Part shown: one piece after another, positions 8,438 to 16,642 of the stretch
Numbering within the stretch: position 1 is the first letter of the stretch
Layout of the letters: each line of letters opens with the position of its first letter
NCBI GenBank assembly: GCA_902786565.1
Contig: CADACW010000004.1
Coordinates: 1-64,000 of the forward strand
Length of the DNA stretch: 64,000 nucleotides
Direction of reading: 5' to 3'
Source: an uncultured Prevotellaceae bacterium
Lineage (GTDB): Bacteria > Bacteroidota > Bacteroidia > Bacteroidales > Bacteroidaceae
Notes under the pieces: generated by a model
What the model was told of the DNA's origin: nothing
What the model saw: the letters and a program-made list of their open reading frames with translations, nothing else
The model's database searches: none
Made by a program: the position numbers and the translations under genes

Positions 8438-10416
8438 AGTCCTAATGTCAAAGTGAGTCGATAGTTGCGGCCCGGCATGGGGTAGCGCGGAATGTGCTCA
8501 TACTGCTTGTCGAGCACATCGCACACCTCCAGGCAGAGCCCCGCCGAGGTGAGCGGCTTGAGGCGCCGGGATAGGGGAGCGAGGCTGTAGGTCAGCTTCA
8601 TGTCGACGTTGTTGTAAGGTTCGAGTATGTCTTCCGGGTCGGCATAGCTCCACATGCGCTCGCCTACGTGCATAAAGCTGGCGGTGAGCTGCAGGGTGCG
8701 CCAGCCCACGATGCCGGTAAGTGTATAGGACAGCTCCGGCGAGTAGCAGATGGGCTTGTCGTAGGTGTCGGCATCGTCGGGGTCGGTGCGGTTCAGGTCG
8801 CGCTGCCACGTCAGCGAGGTGAGCAGCGAGCAGGTCCACGGCCCCTGGGCGTAGTGTCCCTTGGCCGTGGCGTTCAGGCCCCGGCATGAGGTGTAGCCAT
8901 AGTTCATCATGGTCCAGGTGTAGGTGCCCTTCAGCGGCAGGCAGACAATGCGGTTCTCAATCTTGTTCTGATAGACATCGGCCTGAAGGTCGACGCTGTA
9001 CGTTGAGCGGCGGGCGCTGAACGTCTGGTGCCATTCGGCGCCGATGTTCCACTGCTTGGTGTACTCGGGCTTCAGGTTGCGGTTGCCCACCTGCGTGTAG
9101 TAGAGGTCGTTGAGCGTGGGTGCGCGGAATATCTTCTTGTACCAGGCCCGCAGGGTGACGCCGCACAGGGTGTAGGCCGCCGAGAGGGCGGGTGTCCAGC
9201 GGTCCAGCGGGTCGGCAGCGCCCACATGGGTGAAGGTGAAGTCGTGCAGGTGCTGGTGCAGCAGCGAGGCGGCCATCTGCACGCCGTGCAGGTTCATCTG
9301 GGCGGCCACCACCTGCTTCTGGTCCAGGCGGAACACATTGTCGAAGTGCTTCAGGTCGGCGCGCAGCTTGCTGTAGCGCACGTCGTAACTGGTCGACAGC
9401 GACAGCCACTGCCAGGGGGTGAAGCCATAGCAGAGGGCGCCATAGCCGTCTTCCTGCCTGTAGTGGTTGTCCACACGGGCGGTGTTCTGGTTTTCGGGGT
9501 AGTCGGTGCAGTAGCGCAGATACTCGTTGGTGTACTTGGCATTGACCTTCACGCGATGGCGCTCCATGAACTGCTGCTGCCAGGAAGCCTGTACAAAGAA
9601 GTCGCGGTCCCACTCGCGGCCCACGTTGACGTACTTGTCGCTCAAGCGGCGCACAATGCCGCCGGGACAGCCGCGCTCGGAGTCATAATAATAGAGGTGG
9701 GTGGAGAAGCCGCCCTTGAACAGCGCCCCCTCGATGCGCCCGTAGCGTATGTCGCTGTTGGCACGGCGGCCCACGGTGTCCTCATAGTCAGAGTGGTAGC
9801 GGAAGGGGTAGTCGCCACGTGAGTCGGTCCACTCGCCATCTACGAATCCGCTCCAGCCGTGGCGGGCAAACTGGGCATTGCCCTTCACCATAAAGGTAGA
9901 GAACGAGGCGCGCCGCAGCTGCAGGGCGACAGAGTCTTTGGTGGGTCGGCGGGTGCGCAGATAGACGGTGGCGCCGGAGGCATACTCGGAGGCCGACTGA
10001 CAGTTGTCCAGCTTGTTGGCGTTGTAGAGCTGCACCGACTCCATCGACGAGAGCGAGAACTTGCCCAAGTCTACGGTGCCGTTCTGGGCGTTGGTGATGC
10101 GTATGCCGTCGATGTAGATGCCCACGTGCTGGGCTCCCATCGACCGCACGTTGATGGTCTTCAGGCCGCCCAGTCCGCCATAGTCTTTTATCTGGACGCC
10201 GGAGAAATACTTCAGCGCATCGGCTACCGACGTGGTGCTGAGTGCCTGCAGGTCGGCACCGCCCAGTGTCTGGGCGGTGGCCAGCGGACGCTTGCCGTAG
10301 ACCTCCACTTCGCCAAGATGCTGCAGAGAGTCGGCCGCAGCCGTCTGCTCATTCTGGGCACACAGCTGAATGCAAGACACCAGACAGAATGTCAAGTACA
10401 ATAGCCGTTGAATCAT
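8434..10416 (-). CDS. btuB: TonB-dependent cobalamin receptor (BtuB-like)
   Basis: About 660 residues: signal peptide (MIQRLLYLTFCLVSCIQLCAQ), a short TonB-box-like stretch (LGEVEVYGK), a plug domain (about 30-150; LKYFSGVQIKDYGGLGGLKTI, GIYIDGIRITNAQNG) and a 22-strand barrel ending in a terminal aromatic-type strand (GRNYRLTLTLGL). RAPTLNDLYYTQVGNRNLKPEYTKQWNIG is the typical late-barrel motif. The B12 ligand is inferred from the cobalamin riboswitch immediately upstream. The start at 10416 was chosen over 10437 because an AGAGG stretch precedes it by six bases and it gives the simplest signal peptide. It is the first gene of the operon and overlaps the propeller gene by 4 bases. Part of one extracellular loop (SARRSTYS) has a 7-base periodicity like the heptad arrays. 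Confidence 0.9.
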   Translation of the reverse strand: MIQRLLYLTFCLVSCIQLCAQNEQTAAADSLQHLGEVEVYGKRPLATAQTLGGADLQALSTTSVADALKYFSGVQIKDYGGLGGLKTINVRSMGAQHVGIYIDGIRITNAQNGTVDLGKFSLSSMESVQLYNANKLDNCQSASEYASGATVYLRTRRPTKDSVALQLRRASFSTFMVKGNAQFARHGWSGFVDGEWTDSRGDYPFRYHSDYEDTVGRRANSDIRYGRIEGALFKGGFSTHLYYYDSERGCPGGIVRRLSDKYVNVGREWDRDFFVQASWQQQFMERHRVKVNAKYTNEYLRYCTDYPENQNTARVDNHYRQEDGYGALCYGFTPWQWLSLSTSYDVRYSKLRADLKHFDNVFRLDQKQVVAAQMNLHGVQMAASLLHQHLHDFTFTHVGAADPLDRWTPALSAAYTLCGVTLRAWYKKIFRAPTLNDLYYTQVGNRNLKPEYTKQWNIGAEWHQTFSARRSTYSVDLQADVYQNKIENRIVCLPLKGTYTWTMMNYGYTSCRGLNATAKGHYAQGPWTCSLLTSLTWQRDLNRTDPDDADTYDKPICYSPELSYTLTGIVGWRTLQLTASFMHVGERMWSYADPEDILEPYNNVDMKLTYSLAPLSRRLKPLTSAGLCLEVCDVLDKQYEHIPRYPMPGRNYRLTLTLGL

Positions 10417-10489
10417 CCAATCCCTCTTTCTAAACATACTTCTGTTTCTGCCGTCACCATACATCGTGGAGCGGCGGCATTGGTTCCAC

Positions 10490-10690
10490 AAAAGGCTGGT
10501 CTTCAGACTTTGCTCCACTCTCAAGCACCTTCTCAAACATTCCCCACCCCATCTTACGAGTCAGGAGAGAAAGTCCAATGGCATTTACGCTCAAGGGCCA
10601 TAACGGAGTTCACTGCTGCGGGACAGTCGGAGATTCTCACTCACATTCCCAATTAATCGCGGCTAAGCGAACCTCTGCGGGCAACCCATT
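10490..10690 (-). promoter_or_regulatory. Cobalamin (B12) riboswitch
   Basis: On the minus strand, conserved elements follow in the right order: GAGGTTC, then TTGGGAATGTGAGTGAGAA, then GACTGTCCCGCAGCAGTGAA (the B12-box region), then GCCATTGGACTTTC, then CTGACTCGTAAG, and last GTCTGAAGACCAGCC at 10494-10508. This is the cobalamin aptamer architecture. Downstream, at 10445-10480, TGCCG and CGGCA can pair over the short space before the btuB start and may be the expression platform that hides the ribosome entry site. It should repress the B12 uptake operon when cobalamin is bound. Confidence 0.92.
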
Positions 10691-10704
10691 ACTGAATTGC
10701 GGTG

Positions 10705-10736
10705 CAAAGATACAAACTCTTTTTCATTTGCCCAAA
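10705..10736 (-). promoter_or_regulatory. Promoter of the cobalamin uptake operon
   Basis: On the minus strand, TTTG (10736-10733) is followed by a 20-base gap and TATCTTTG (10712-10705). This matches the Bacteroidota -33/-7 promoter form. Transcription would begin just before the riboswitch. Confidence 0.8.
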
Positions 10737-10795
10737 TAATAAAGATATTTTTAATTTTGGCCGCTCCATTTCAAGACGTATCGCAATGCTTGAAA

Positions 10796-10925
10796 AAGTT
10801 TTACATCTCCAACAATAGGGTAAAGCGGACTCAGAGATAAGTGCCACTTATCTCGGAGATAAGTGCCTTTTATCTCGGAGATAAGTGGCACTTATCTCTA
10901 AGGGGGGGTATTTCGGGTATTTCGG
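10796..10925 (-). repeat. GATAAGTG palindrome element, copy 1
   Basis: Core at 10834-10900: three 22-base units built on the near-perfect palindrome AGATAAGTG-S-CACTTATCT joined by CGG. The flanks are also shared with copy 4 (minus-strand reading: TACCCCCCCTTAGAG on one side, CTCTGAGTCCGCTT and GATGTAAAA on the other). It lies between the araB stop and the btuB promoter. No transposase gene is attached. Confidence 0.9.
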
Positions 10926-10937
10926 AAAATATGACAA

Positions 10938-10990
10938 AATTTAGAATTAAGATGTATTTTCGCTTTGCTGCGATACATCTTAATTCTAAA
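10938..10990. repeat. Long hairpin of the TTTAGAATTAAGA type downstream of araB
   Basis: A perfect 17-base stem (TTTAGAATTAAGATGTA and its complement) encloses a loop with TCGC and GCGA. It lies 25-75 bases after the araB stop and may act as a terminator or mRNA stabiliser. The sequence belongs to the same AT-rich heptad family as 46447-46730 and 59236-59310. Confidence 0.7.
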
Positions 10991-11012
10991 TTCTTAACTC
11001 TTCATTCTTGAG

Positions 11013-12605
11013 TTATGCCTTATGGTCTACCGCACTCTGCTCTACGGGCAGGCAGCGCTTGTAGTTGGCAATGTACTTCTCGAATCCGGCCACATCTTCG
11101 GGTGTCGGCGAGATGCTGGTGCCCGTATTGCCTGCAAAGACTACGGTCTCCAGATAGTCGGCCAGCGAGAGCTTGTTGGGATTGTTCACGGCATAGCCGG
11201 CCAGCAGGGCAATGCCCCAGGCGCCACCTTCGCCGGCGGTCTCCATGACCGAGATGGGCGAGTTGAGGGCGGCGGCCAGCATGCGCTGACCCACGCCGGG
11301 GGTCTTGAAGTAGCCACCGTGGCCAGTGATGCGGTCTACGCGGATCTTCTCGTCCTTGAACAGGATGTCGTTGCCTATCTTCAGCACGCCGATGGCACCA
11401 TAGAGGTGGGCACGCATGAAGTTGGCCAGATTGAACTTGTCGCTGGCCGAGCGCACAAACATGGGGCGACCCTCTGACAGGCCGGTGACAGGCTCGCCGC
11501 TGACGTAGTTGTATGCCATCAGGCCGCCGCAGTCGGCATCGCCCTGCAAGGCCTGGTTGAACAGTTTGCCATAGAGCTCGTTCATATCGACGGGCACGCC
11601 CAGCAACTGCTGATACTCCTTGAACAGGCCCACCCAGGCGTTGATGTCGCTGGTGCAGTTGTTGCAGTGGACCATGGCCACCAGGCTTCCGTCGGGTGTG
11701 GTCACCATGTCAATCATCTCGTAGGGCTTGCTCAGCGGCTTCTCCAGCACAATCATGGAGAACGACGAGGTGCCTGCGCTGACGTTGCCCGTGCGCTGCT
11801 TCACGGCATTGGTGGCCACCATACCGGTGCCGGCATCGCCCTCTGGCGGACAGACGGGGCAGCCGGGCTTCAAGTGGCCGCTGACGTCGAGCCGCTTGGC
11901 ACCGTCGGGGGTGAGGAAGCCGGCGTTGTCGCCAGCGTTGAGCGACTTGGGCAGAATGTCGAGGAGCTTCCACGAGAAGCCCTTCGGGGCGATGAGTTCG
12001 TCGAACTTGCGCACCATCTCGGCGTCGTAGGTCTTTGTGGCAGGGTCTACGGGAATCATGCCCGAGGCATCGCCCACGCCAAGCACGAACTGGCCCGTCA
12101 CTTGCCAGTGCACATAGCCGGCCAGGGTGGTCAGATACTTGATGTCGGCCACGTGCTCCTCGTTGTCAAGGATGGCCTCGTAGAGATGGGAGATGCTCCA
12201 GCGCAGGGGGATGTTATAGTTGAACAACTCGGAGAGTTTGGCGGCAGCCTTGCCCGTGTTGGTGTTGCGCCAAGTGCGGAAGGGCACCAGGATTTCCTGC
12301 TTGTCGTTGAAGGCCATATAGCCATGCATCATGGCCGAGAAGCCGATGGCGGCCAGTGACTCAATCTCGCAGTCGTACTGCTTCATCACGTCCTTGCGCA
12401 ACTCGGCGTAGCAGTCCTGCAGACCGTACCAGACGGCCTCGGTAGAGTAGGTCCACAGGCCGTCGACGAGCTGGTTTTCCCACTCGTGCGACCCCTGGGC
12501 AATGGGTTTGTTGTCCTGGTCGATAAGCACGGCCTTGATGCGTGTGGAACCGAATTCAATTCCCAAAATGGCTTTTCCTGCCTCAATTGTTTGTCTTGCT
12601 GTCAT
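11013..12605 (-). CDS. araB: FGGY-family carbohydrate kinase, probable L-ribulokinase
   Basis: 530 residues of the two-domain FGGY kinase fold. The N-terminal ATPase motif GIEFGSTRIKAVLID is intact. The C-terminal sugar/ATP region shows GHGGYFKTPGVGQRMLAAAL and GEGGAWGIALLAGY. It should phosphorylate a ketopentose. The length and the sequence style (CPPEGDAGTGMVATNAV, HCNNCTSDINAWV) resemble the Bacteroides arabinose-locus kinase rather than E. coli AraB. With araA 4 kb away and araD/araR in the same window, L-ribulose is the likely substrate, making L-ribulose 5-phosphate for AraD. Xylulose is the main alternative. It has its own canonical promoter and is not in one operon with araA. Confidence 0.8.
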   Translation of the reverse strand: MTARQTIEAGKAILGIEFGSTRIKAVLIDQDNKPIAQGSHEWENQLVDGLWTYSTEAVWYGLQDCYAELRKDVMKQYDCEIESLAAIGFSAMMHGYMAFNDKQEILVPFRTWRNTNTGKAAAKLSELFNYNIPLRWSISHLYEAILDNEEHVADIKYLTTLAGYVHWQVTGQFVLGVGDASGMIPVDPATKTYDAEMVRKFDELIAPKGFSWKLLDILPKSLNAGDNAGFLTPDGAKRLDVSGHLKPGCPVCPPEGDAGTGMVATNAVKQRTGNVSAGTSSFSMIVLEKPLSKPYEMIDMVTTPDGSLVAMVHCNNCTSDINAWVGLFKEYQQLLGVPVDMNELYGKLFNQALQGDADCGGLMAYNYVSGEPVTGLSEGRPMFVRSASDKFNLANFMRAHLYGAIGVLKIGNDILFKDEKIRVDRITGHGGYFKTPGVGQRMLAAALNSPISVMETAGEGGAWGIALLAGYAVNNPNKLSLADYLETVVFAGNTGTSISPTPEDVAGFEKYIANYKRCLPVEQSAVDHKA

Positions 12606-12638
12606 AGTTTCTTTAATGTTTTAGGGGGTTTGCTTTTG

Positions 12639-12670
12639 CAAAAGTAAATCATTTCCCTTAAACGGCCAAA
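12639..12670 (-). promoter_or_regulatory. Promoter of the ribulokinase gene
   Basis: On the minus strand, TTTG (12670-12667), a 20-base gap, then TACTTTTG (12646-12639), 34 bases before the start codon. The -7 box overlaps the small palindrome GCTTTTGCAAAAGC, a possible operator. Confidence 0.75.
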
Positions 12671-12741
12671 TTATTTTGCCTCTTTTTAGGCTAACGGGGG
12701 GCTTATAAAGAAAATTTTTGTTTTTATGTGCTCTTTTCCCG

Positions 12742-12780
12742 CTCCCCCCGCCCCCAGCTAGAGAAGGGGGGCGGGGGGAG
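12742..12780. repeat. G/C-only hairpin after the alpha-galactosidase gene
   Basis: A perfect 14-base stem (CTCCCCCCGCCCCC with GGGGGCGGGGGGAG) and an 11-base loop, ten bases past the GH27 stop. It resembles the CCCCTCTC palindromes at 33140 and 33243. No T tract follows, so a classical terminator is doubtful. Confidence 0.75.
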
Positions 12781-12790
12781 GGGTGAACGG

Positions 12791-15340
12791 CTATCGCCTC
12801 ACTGCAATCTTTCGGCCCTCCTTGATGTAAAGGCCGGGCTGGGCCTGGTTCAGACGGCCTGTCTTGCGGCCCTGCAGGTCGAAACAGGCACTACTGGAGG
12901 CGCGCTGGCCGAGGCCGGAAACGCTGCCGGAGGGGGCCTGGATGCCAGTGGGCACCTCGTCGCCCAGGCGGAAGAGCTTGACACCATGACTGGGCACAGT
13001 GGTGGTCAGCGTGCCCGTGGCGGTGCCACACGACTCCTTGGCCCAGACGTCGTAGACGGGCACTGCCTCATCGGCTGAGTAGCCCAGCTGGGTGAGGTCG
13101 AAGGTGTAAGGCTGCTGCTTGGCAACGTAGAAGACGAACTCCATGGTGGTGCCGGTGGACGACGGGTTGTCGGTGTCGCAGCTGGAGTCGTAGCCACAGA
13201 GGGCGCGGAAGGTGGTCCACTGGTGGCCGGCGGGCAGGTCGTAGACCAGCGTACACTGGGCGTTCAGGCCAAGGCCGGTGGTGTAGCTCTGGCCGTCGAC
13301 GCGCAAGGTGCCGTTCTCCACGTTCTTGTTGACGTGCAGGCTGCCCCACTCCGACGAATAGGATGTCTGCTTCAGCGTGGTCAGCGAGGTCTCGTTGCCC
13401 TCAGCGTCGATGAGCACGGGGTTGATGAGGTCGGCACGGTCGTAGGCAAAGCCGTCGCCCCAGTTGCTCACAACAATCTTCAGCTGCTCGGCGCCCGTCA
13501 CGTCGGCCTCCAGCACCTTCGACTTGGTGCCGTTGCGGCTGATGAGCCCTGAACGGGCGGCGGCATCGTCCTGCTCGTCGGTGAGCGGGTTCTGGGCGAA
13601 CACCATAAAGCGGATGCTGGTGGTGGAGTTGGCCTGGCCTATGCCCGAATCGTCGGCAGCGGCCAAGGCACGGAAGCGCACCACGTCCATATCAGCAGGA
13701 ATCTGGAAGAAGATGGCGGCATTGGCATCGGTAGAGAAACCGCGGTCGTAGCCCACGCCCATCACCTTCATCTGGCCGCCGTGGTCCACGTTCTTGTTCT
13801 CATTGACGCGGTTGAAGTACGACTTGGTGTACTGGCGGGTCTTGTACGTGCCGGTCAGGGGCACTTCGGTGCCGTCGCGCAGCACGAGCGTGGGGTTGAT
13901 CCAGTCGCCATGGTCGTAGTTGTAGTTGTCGCCGCCGTCGTCAACGACGAGGACGAGGGTCTTCTCGCCTTCAGGCCACTCGATGTCCACATTCACGGCA
14001 TGGCCGTCGGTGGTGTAGGCCACCACCTCGCTTTTGTACAGTGCCTTCTGGCCCACCACCCAGCGGGTGTTGTCGCGCTGGAACAGGGCCAGGTAGCGGG
14101 TGTCGCCGATGTGCGACGTCCAGGCCACACGGCCCAGGTCTTCGTCGTTGCAGACCTGGTGGGCCTCCTCGCCGTATTTGTGCATCTGGTGATACTCCTC
14201 GTTGTTGAGCAGCGACAGGGTGAAGGCGTCGTTGCGGGTCATCTCGCCGCCGAAGAACAGGGGCGAATGGCAGATGCCCCAGAGGGTCATCATGGTCAGC
14301 TGCTCATGCTGCGAGAGGTTGGTCCAGCGACCGGCGTCGGCACCGGTATAGCCTGGGTCGGCGATGGTCATGGCTATCTGCCCCAGGGGCAGCATGTCGC
14401 AGTCGGCATAGTTGCCGGGGCGGGCGTAGCGGCTCCACTCGTGGGCCTCGTTGAACACGGCGTCGACGGCACTCCAGTTGTCCCACAGGTCGTCCATCAT
14501 GCGCCACATATTGGCATTGGCCAGACACTCTTCGGCATACTGGTACTGCGTCTTTCCGGGCGAAAGCGACAGCACGATGGGTCGGCCCGTCTGGTCGATG
14601 GCACGGCGTATCATGTGAATCTCGTCGGTGTAGAACGGACGGCTCAGGTCGTCAATCTTCAGGAAGTCGACACCCCACTCGGCATAGAGGTCCATAATGC
14701 TGTTGTAGTACTGCTGGCCGGCCTCGTTGTTGCGCACCAGCAGATTGTCCTTCAGCCACGTGCAGGGCGAAGTGGTGCCGCTGTACACCTGGCTCCAAGG
14801 GGTGGACTCGCTGCCCTTCAGCTTGTAGCTGCTGCCCACCACGCTCTTGGGCACACCGCGCATGATATGGATGCCGAACTTCAGGCCCATGGCGTGAATC
14901 TTGTCGGCCAGCGCCTTGAAGCCGATGTTCTTACCGTCCTGCATGCAAGAGGGGAAGCGTGAGGGCGAGGGCAGGTAGCGGCCATACTCGTCGAGCACAT
15001 AGTCCTGAGTGCCCCGCTGGTTGTAGTTGCCGCCGCCCAGCGACGGGTGGTTGCAATACCAGCGTATGTCCACCACGACATACTCCCAGCCATACTTCAC
15101 CAGGTCGTTGTCTACCAGATACTGCGCGTTCTGCAGCACCTCCTTCTCGGTGACGCTGCTGTAGTAGCAGTCCCACGAGTTCCAGCCCATCGGCGGTGTC
15201 ATGGCCCAGGTGCGGAAGGTGGCCATGTCGGCCTCTTGTGCGCCCAAAGAGCCAAACGATGCAAGTGCAAAAAGTGCAGACACCATCAGTCTGCCACCCC
15301 AAGCGTTTACTTCCTTTCCAAAAATTCGATTTAAATTCAT
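12791..15340 (-). CDS. Secreted GH27 alpha-galactosidase with two inserted NPCBM modules
   Basis: 849 residues with a signal peptide (ending FGSLGAQ). The GH27 barrel spans about 45-390: TPPMGWNSWDCYY at the start, the nucleophile in FLKIDD (Asp230) and the acid/base in WRMMDDLWDNW (Asp283 or Asp284). The C-terminal beta-sandwich begins at about 400 (YLALFQRDNTRWVV) but is broken by two NPCBM-like carbohydrate-binding modules (about 470-600 and 620-750; GVGYDRGFSTDANAAIFFQIP, GLGLNAQCTLVYDLP). It resumes at YDVWAKESCGTATGTLTTTVPSHGVKLFRL. The tail (CFDLQGRKTGRLNQAQPGLYI, then GRKIAVRR) looks like a Prevotella secretion/anchoring tail. The enzyme should remove terminal alpha-galactose from plant or host glycans outside the cell. 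Specificity cannot be read from sequence alone. Confidence 0.9.
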   Translation of the reverse strand: MNLNRIFGKEVNAWGGRLMVSALFALASFGSLGAQEADMATFRTWAMTPPMGWNSWDCYYSSVTEKEVLQNAQYLVDNDLVKYGWEYVVVDIRWYCNHPSLGGGNYNQRGTQDYVLDEYGRYLPSPSRFPSCMQDGKNIGFKALADKIHAMGLKFGIHIMRGVPKSVVGSSYKLKGSESTPWSQVYSGTTSPCTWLKDNLLVRNNEAGQQYYNSIMDLYAEWGVDFLKIDDLSRPFYTDEIHMIRRAIDQTGRPIVLSLSPGKTQYQYAEECLANANMWRMMDDLWDNWSAVDAVFNEAHEWSRYARPGNYADCDMLPLGQIAMTIADPGYTGADAGRWTNLSQHEQLTMMTLWGICHSPLFFGGEMTRNDAFTLSLLNNEEYHQMHKYGEEAHQVCNDEDLGRVAWTSHIGDTRYLALFQRDNTRWVVGQKALYKSEVVAYTTDGHAVNVDIEWPEGEKTLVLVVDDGGDNYNYDHGDWINPTLVLRDGTEVPLTGTYKTRQYTKSYFNRVNENKNVDHGGQMKVMGVGYDRGFSTDANAAIFFQIPADMDVVRFRALAAADDSGIGQANSTTSIRFMVFAQNPLTDEQDDAAARSGLISRNGTKSKVLEADVTGAEQLKIVVSNWGDGFAYDRADLINPVLIDAEGNETSLTTLKQTSYSSEWGSLHVNKNVENGTLRVDGQSYTTGLGLNAQCTLVYDLPAGHQWTTFRALCGYDSSCDTDNPSSTGTTMEFVFYVAKQQPYTFDLTQLGYSADEAVPVYDVWAKESCGTATGTLTTTVPSHGVKLFRLGDEVPTGIQAPSGSVSGLGQRASSSACFDLQGRKTGRLNQAQPGLYIKEGRKIAVRR

Positions 15341-15421
15341 AGTAGTTAGTTATAGTTAAAAGTTCACGTACAAGAAAGTCAGGGCGCAACGTCGCAATAT
15401 GGGGTTGCGCCTCTGGCTGGA

Positions 15422-16441
15422 TTAAAGTGTTTGCATGTCTTCCTCTGAAAGGCCAAGTGCCTGGATGATATCGGCATCGGAAAGGCCCATCCTGCGCATT
15501 TGCGAAGCAGCAAATAGCAGTCCGGATTTTTTCCCTTCGGCTCTGCCCTCGGCTCTGCCCTCAGCTCTGCCCTCGGCTTTTCCTTCAGCTCTTCCTTCAG
15601 CTCTTCCTTCAGCTCTTCCCTCAGCTCTGCCCTCAGCTCTTCCCTCGGCTCTTCCTTCAGCTCTTCCTTCGGCTCTGCCATCAGCTCTGCCCTCGGCTAA
15701 GCCTTCAGCTTTCCCTGTTCTGTATCCGCTATTATAGCGGGTTTTGTCAGCTGAGATGGCGTCCCAGTAACGCTCGTAGGCATAGATTTGTGCCTCGTTG
15801 TACGCCCTTTTTTCCAAAATTTCCAGGGCTTCGCGAGTGTAGGGATTCTCCAGCAATTCTGCTGGGGCCTCAATGGTTCCGCCATCAATCTCAGTGAGAA
15901 AGCGCAACCACAGTACGGCCATCTTCTTCTCCACAAAGTTATGGGGCTTGAATTTGGGAAGCTCAACAAAGATGAAGCGCAACCCCTCTATGCGACGGTC
16001 AGTGTGGTCAACGTCTACCACAGCATAGTCGTGGTAGAACTCATCCGGGCCGGCATCGAAACCCACGTCGTTGATGAGGTTTAGGGAGTAGACGGGCTTC
16101 ACCAGGTGGTAGTCCTCGCCCGGATTCAACTGGCTTACGACGGCCTTGGAGGCGTTGAGGATGACACGCTGCTGGAACTCGTTGTTCCAGTCCATCTGCA
16201 TCTCTACGATGAACTGCCGGCCACGCTGGTCGCGGCAGCGCACGTCCACGATGCTGTTCTTCTTGCCGGGGTTCTCCGGCACCATCTCCGGCGTGAGATA
16301 CGTCACATGTTCAATCTGTCCATCGGGGTCGAGGGGCAGCAAAGCGTTAAGCAGGCTCATCACCAGATTTTCATGTTCGCCGAATATTTTCTTAAATGTG
16401 AGGTCAGCCTTGGGGCTGAGGTATTTTCCTACCATCGTCAT
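15422..16441 (-). CDS. Rpn/PD-(D/E)XK nuclease family protein (PDDEXK_2) with repeat tail
   Basis: 339 residues. The N-terminus (MVGKYLSPKADLTFKKIFGEHENLVMSLLNALLP, IVDVRCRDQRGRQFIVEMQMDWNNEFQQRVI) is the PDDEXK_2 transposase-like nuclease family. The likely catalytic residues are Asp and Glu/Gln in VDVRC and IVEMQ. Relatives include recombination-promoting Rpn nucleases, often linked to phage defence or DNA exchange. Residues about 245-305 are a tandem series of AEGR/ADGR/AEGK tetrapeptides encoded by a 12-base minisatellite. The C-terminus then recovers (LLFAASQMRRMGLSDADIIQALGLSEEDMQTL). The gene stands alone with its own promoter between a glycosidase and araA. Confidence 0.85.
   Translation of the reverse strand: MTMVGKYLSPKADLTFKKIFGEHENLVMSLLNALLPLDPDGQIEHVTYLTPEMVPENPGKKNSIVDVRCRDQRGRQFIVEMQMDWNNEFQQRVILNASKAVVSQLNPGEDYHLVKPVYSLNLINDVGFDAGPDEFYHDYAVVDVDHTDRRIEGLRFIFVELPKFKPHNFVEKKMAVLWLRFLTEIDGGTIEAPAELLENPYTREALEILEKRAYNEAQIYAYERYWDAISADKTRYNSGYRTGKAEGLAEGRADGRAEGRAEGRAEGRAEGRAEGRAEGRAEGRAEGKAEGRAEGRAEGRAEGKKSGLLFAASQMRRMGLSDADIIQALGLSEEDMQTL
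15535..15712 (-). repeat. In-frame 12-base minisatellite within the Rpn-family gene
   Basis: About fifteen tandem copies of a 12-base unit coding A-E/D-G-R/K. Third-position variants (CTCGG, TTCAG, CTCAG) are shuffled between units, as expected from slippage and unequal recombination. The length is a multiple of 3, so copy changes keep the frame. Confidence 0.9.
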
Positions 16442-16520
16442 AACTCGTCAGTTTTTATTTAATTGTTACTATCACCATCTGCAAGAGAGCGAGGATGCCC
16501 ACCCTCTCTTTGACACGCTG

Positions 16521-16552
16521 CAAAGGTAAGCAATATTTCTGACACCGCCAAA
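16521..16552 (-). promoter_or_regulatory. Promoter of the Rpn-family gene
   Basis: On the minus strand, TTTG (16552-16549), a 20-base gap and TACCTTTG (16528-16521), about 80 bases before the start codon. Confidence 0.75.
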
Positions 16553-16575
16553 ACTTTTTGCTGGGAAAACGAAAT

Positions 16576-16622
16576 GAAAAAAGCCCTGCTGTTGCTGAGA
16601 AGCAAGAGCGAGGGCTTTTTTA
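16576..16622. terminator. Bidirectional rho-independent terminator after araA
   Basis: The arms AAAAAAGCCCT and AGGGCTTTTTT, with further partly paired bases, enclose a small loop. T runs are present on both strands. It lies 20 bases after the araA stop on the minus strand. Confidence 0.85.
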
Positions 16623-16642
16623 TTCGTAGAGTTTCTCTTAGT

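Noticed and set aside
9000-9040. A further translated heptad array in a BtuB extracellular loop (SARRSTYS)
   Set aside because: The 7-base register is suggestive (GTTCAGC, GCTCAAC, GTACAGC) but too short and degenerate to separate from ordinary coding sequence.
15535-15712. Possible CRISPR or intergenic repeat
   Set aside because: It is a 12-base in-frame minisatellite within a coding region.
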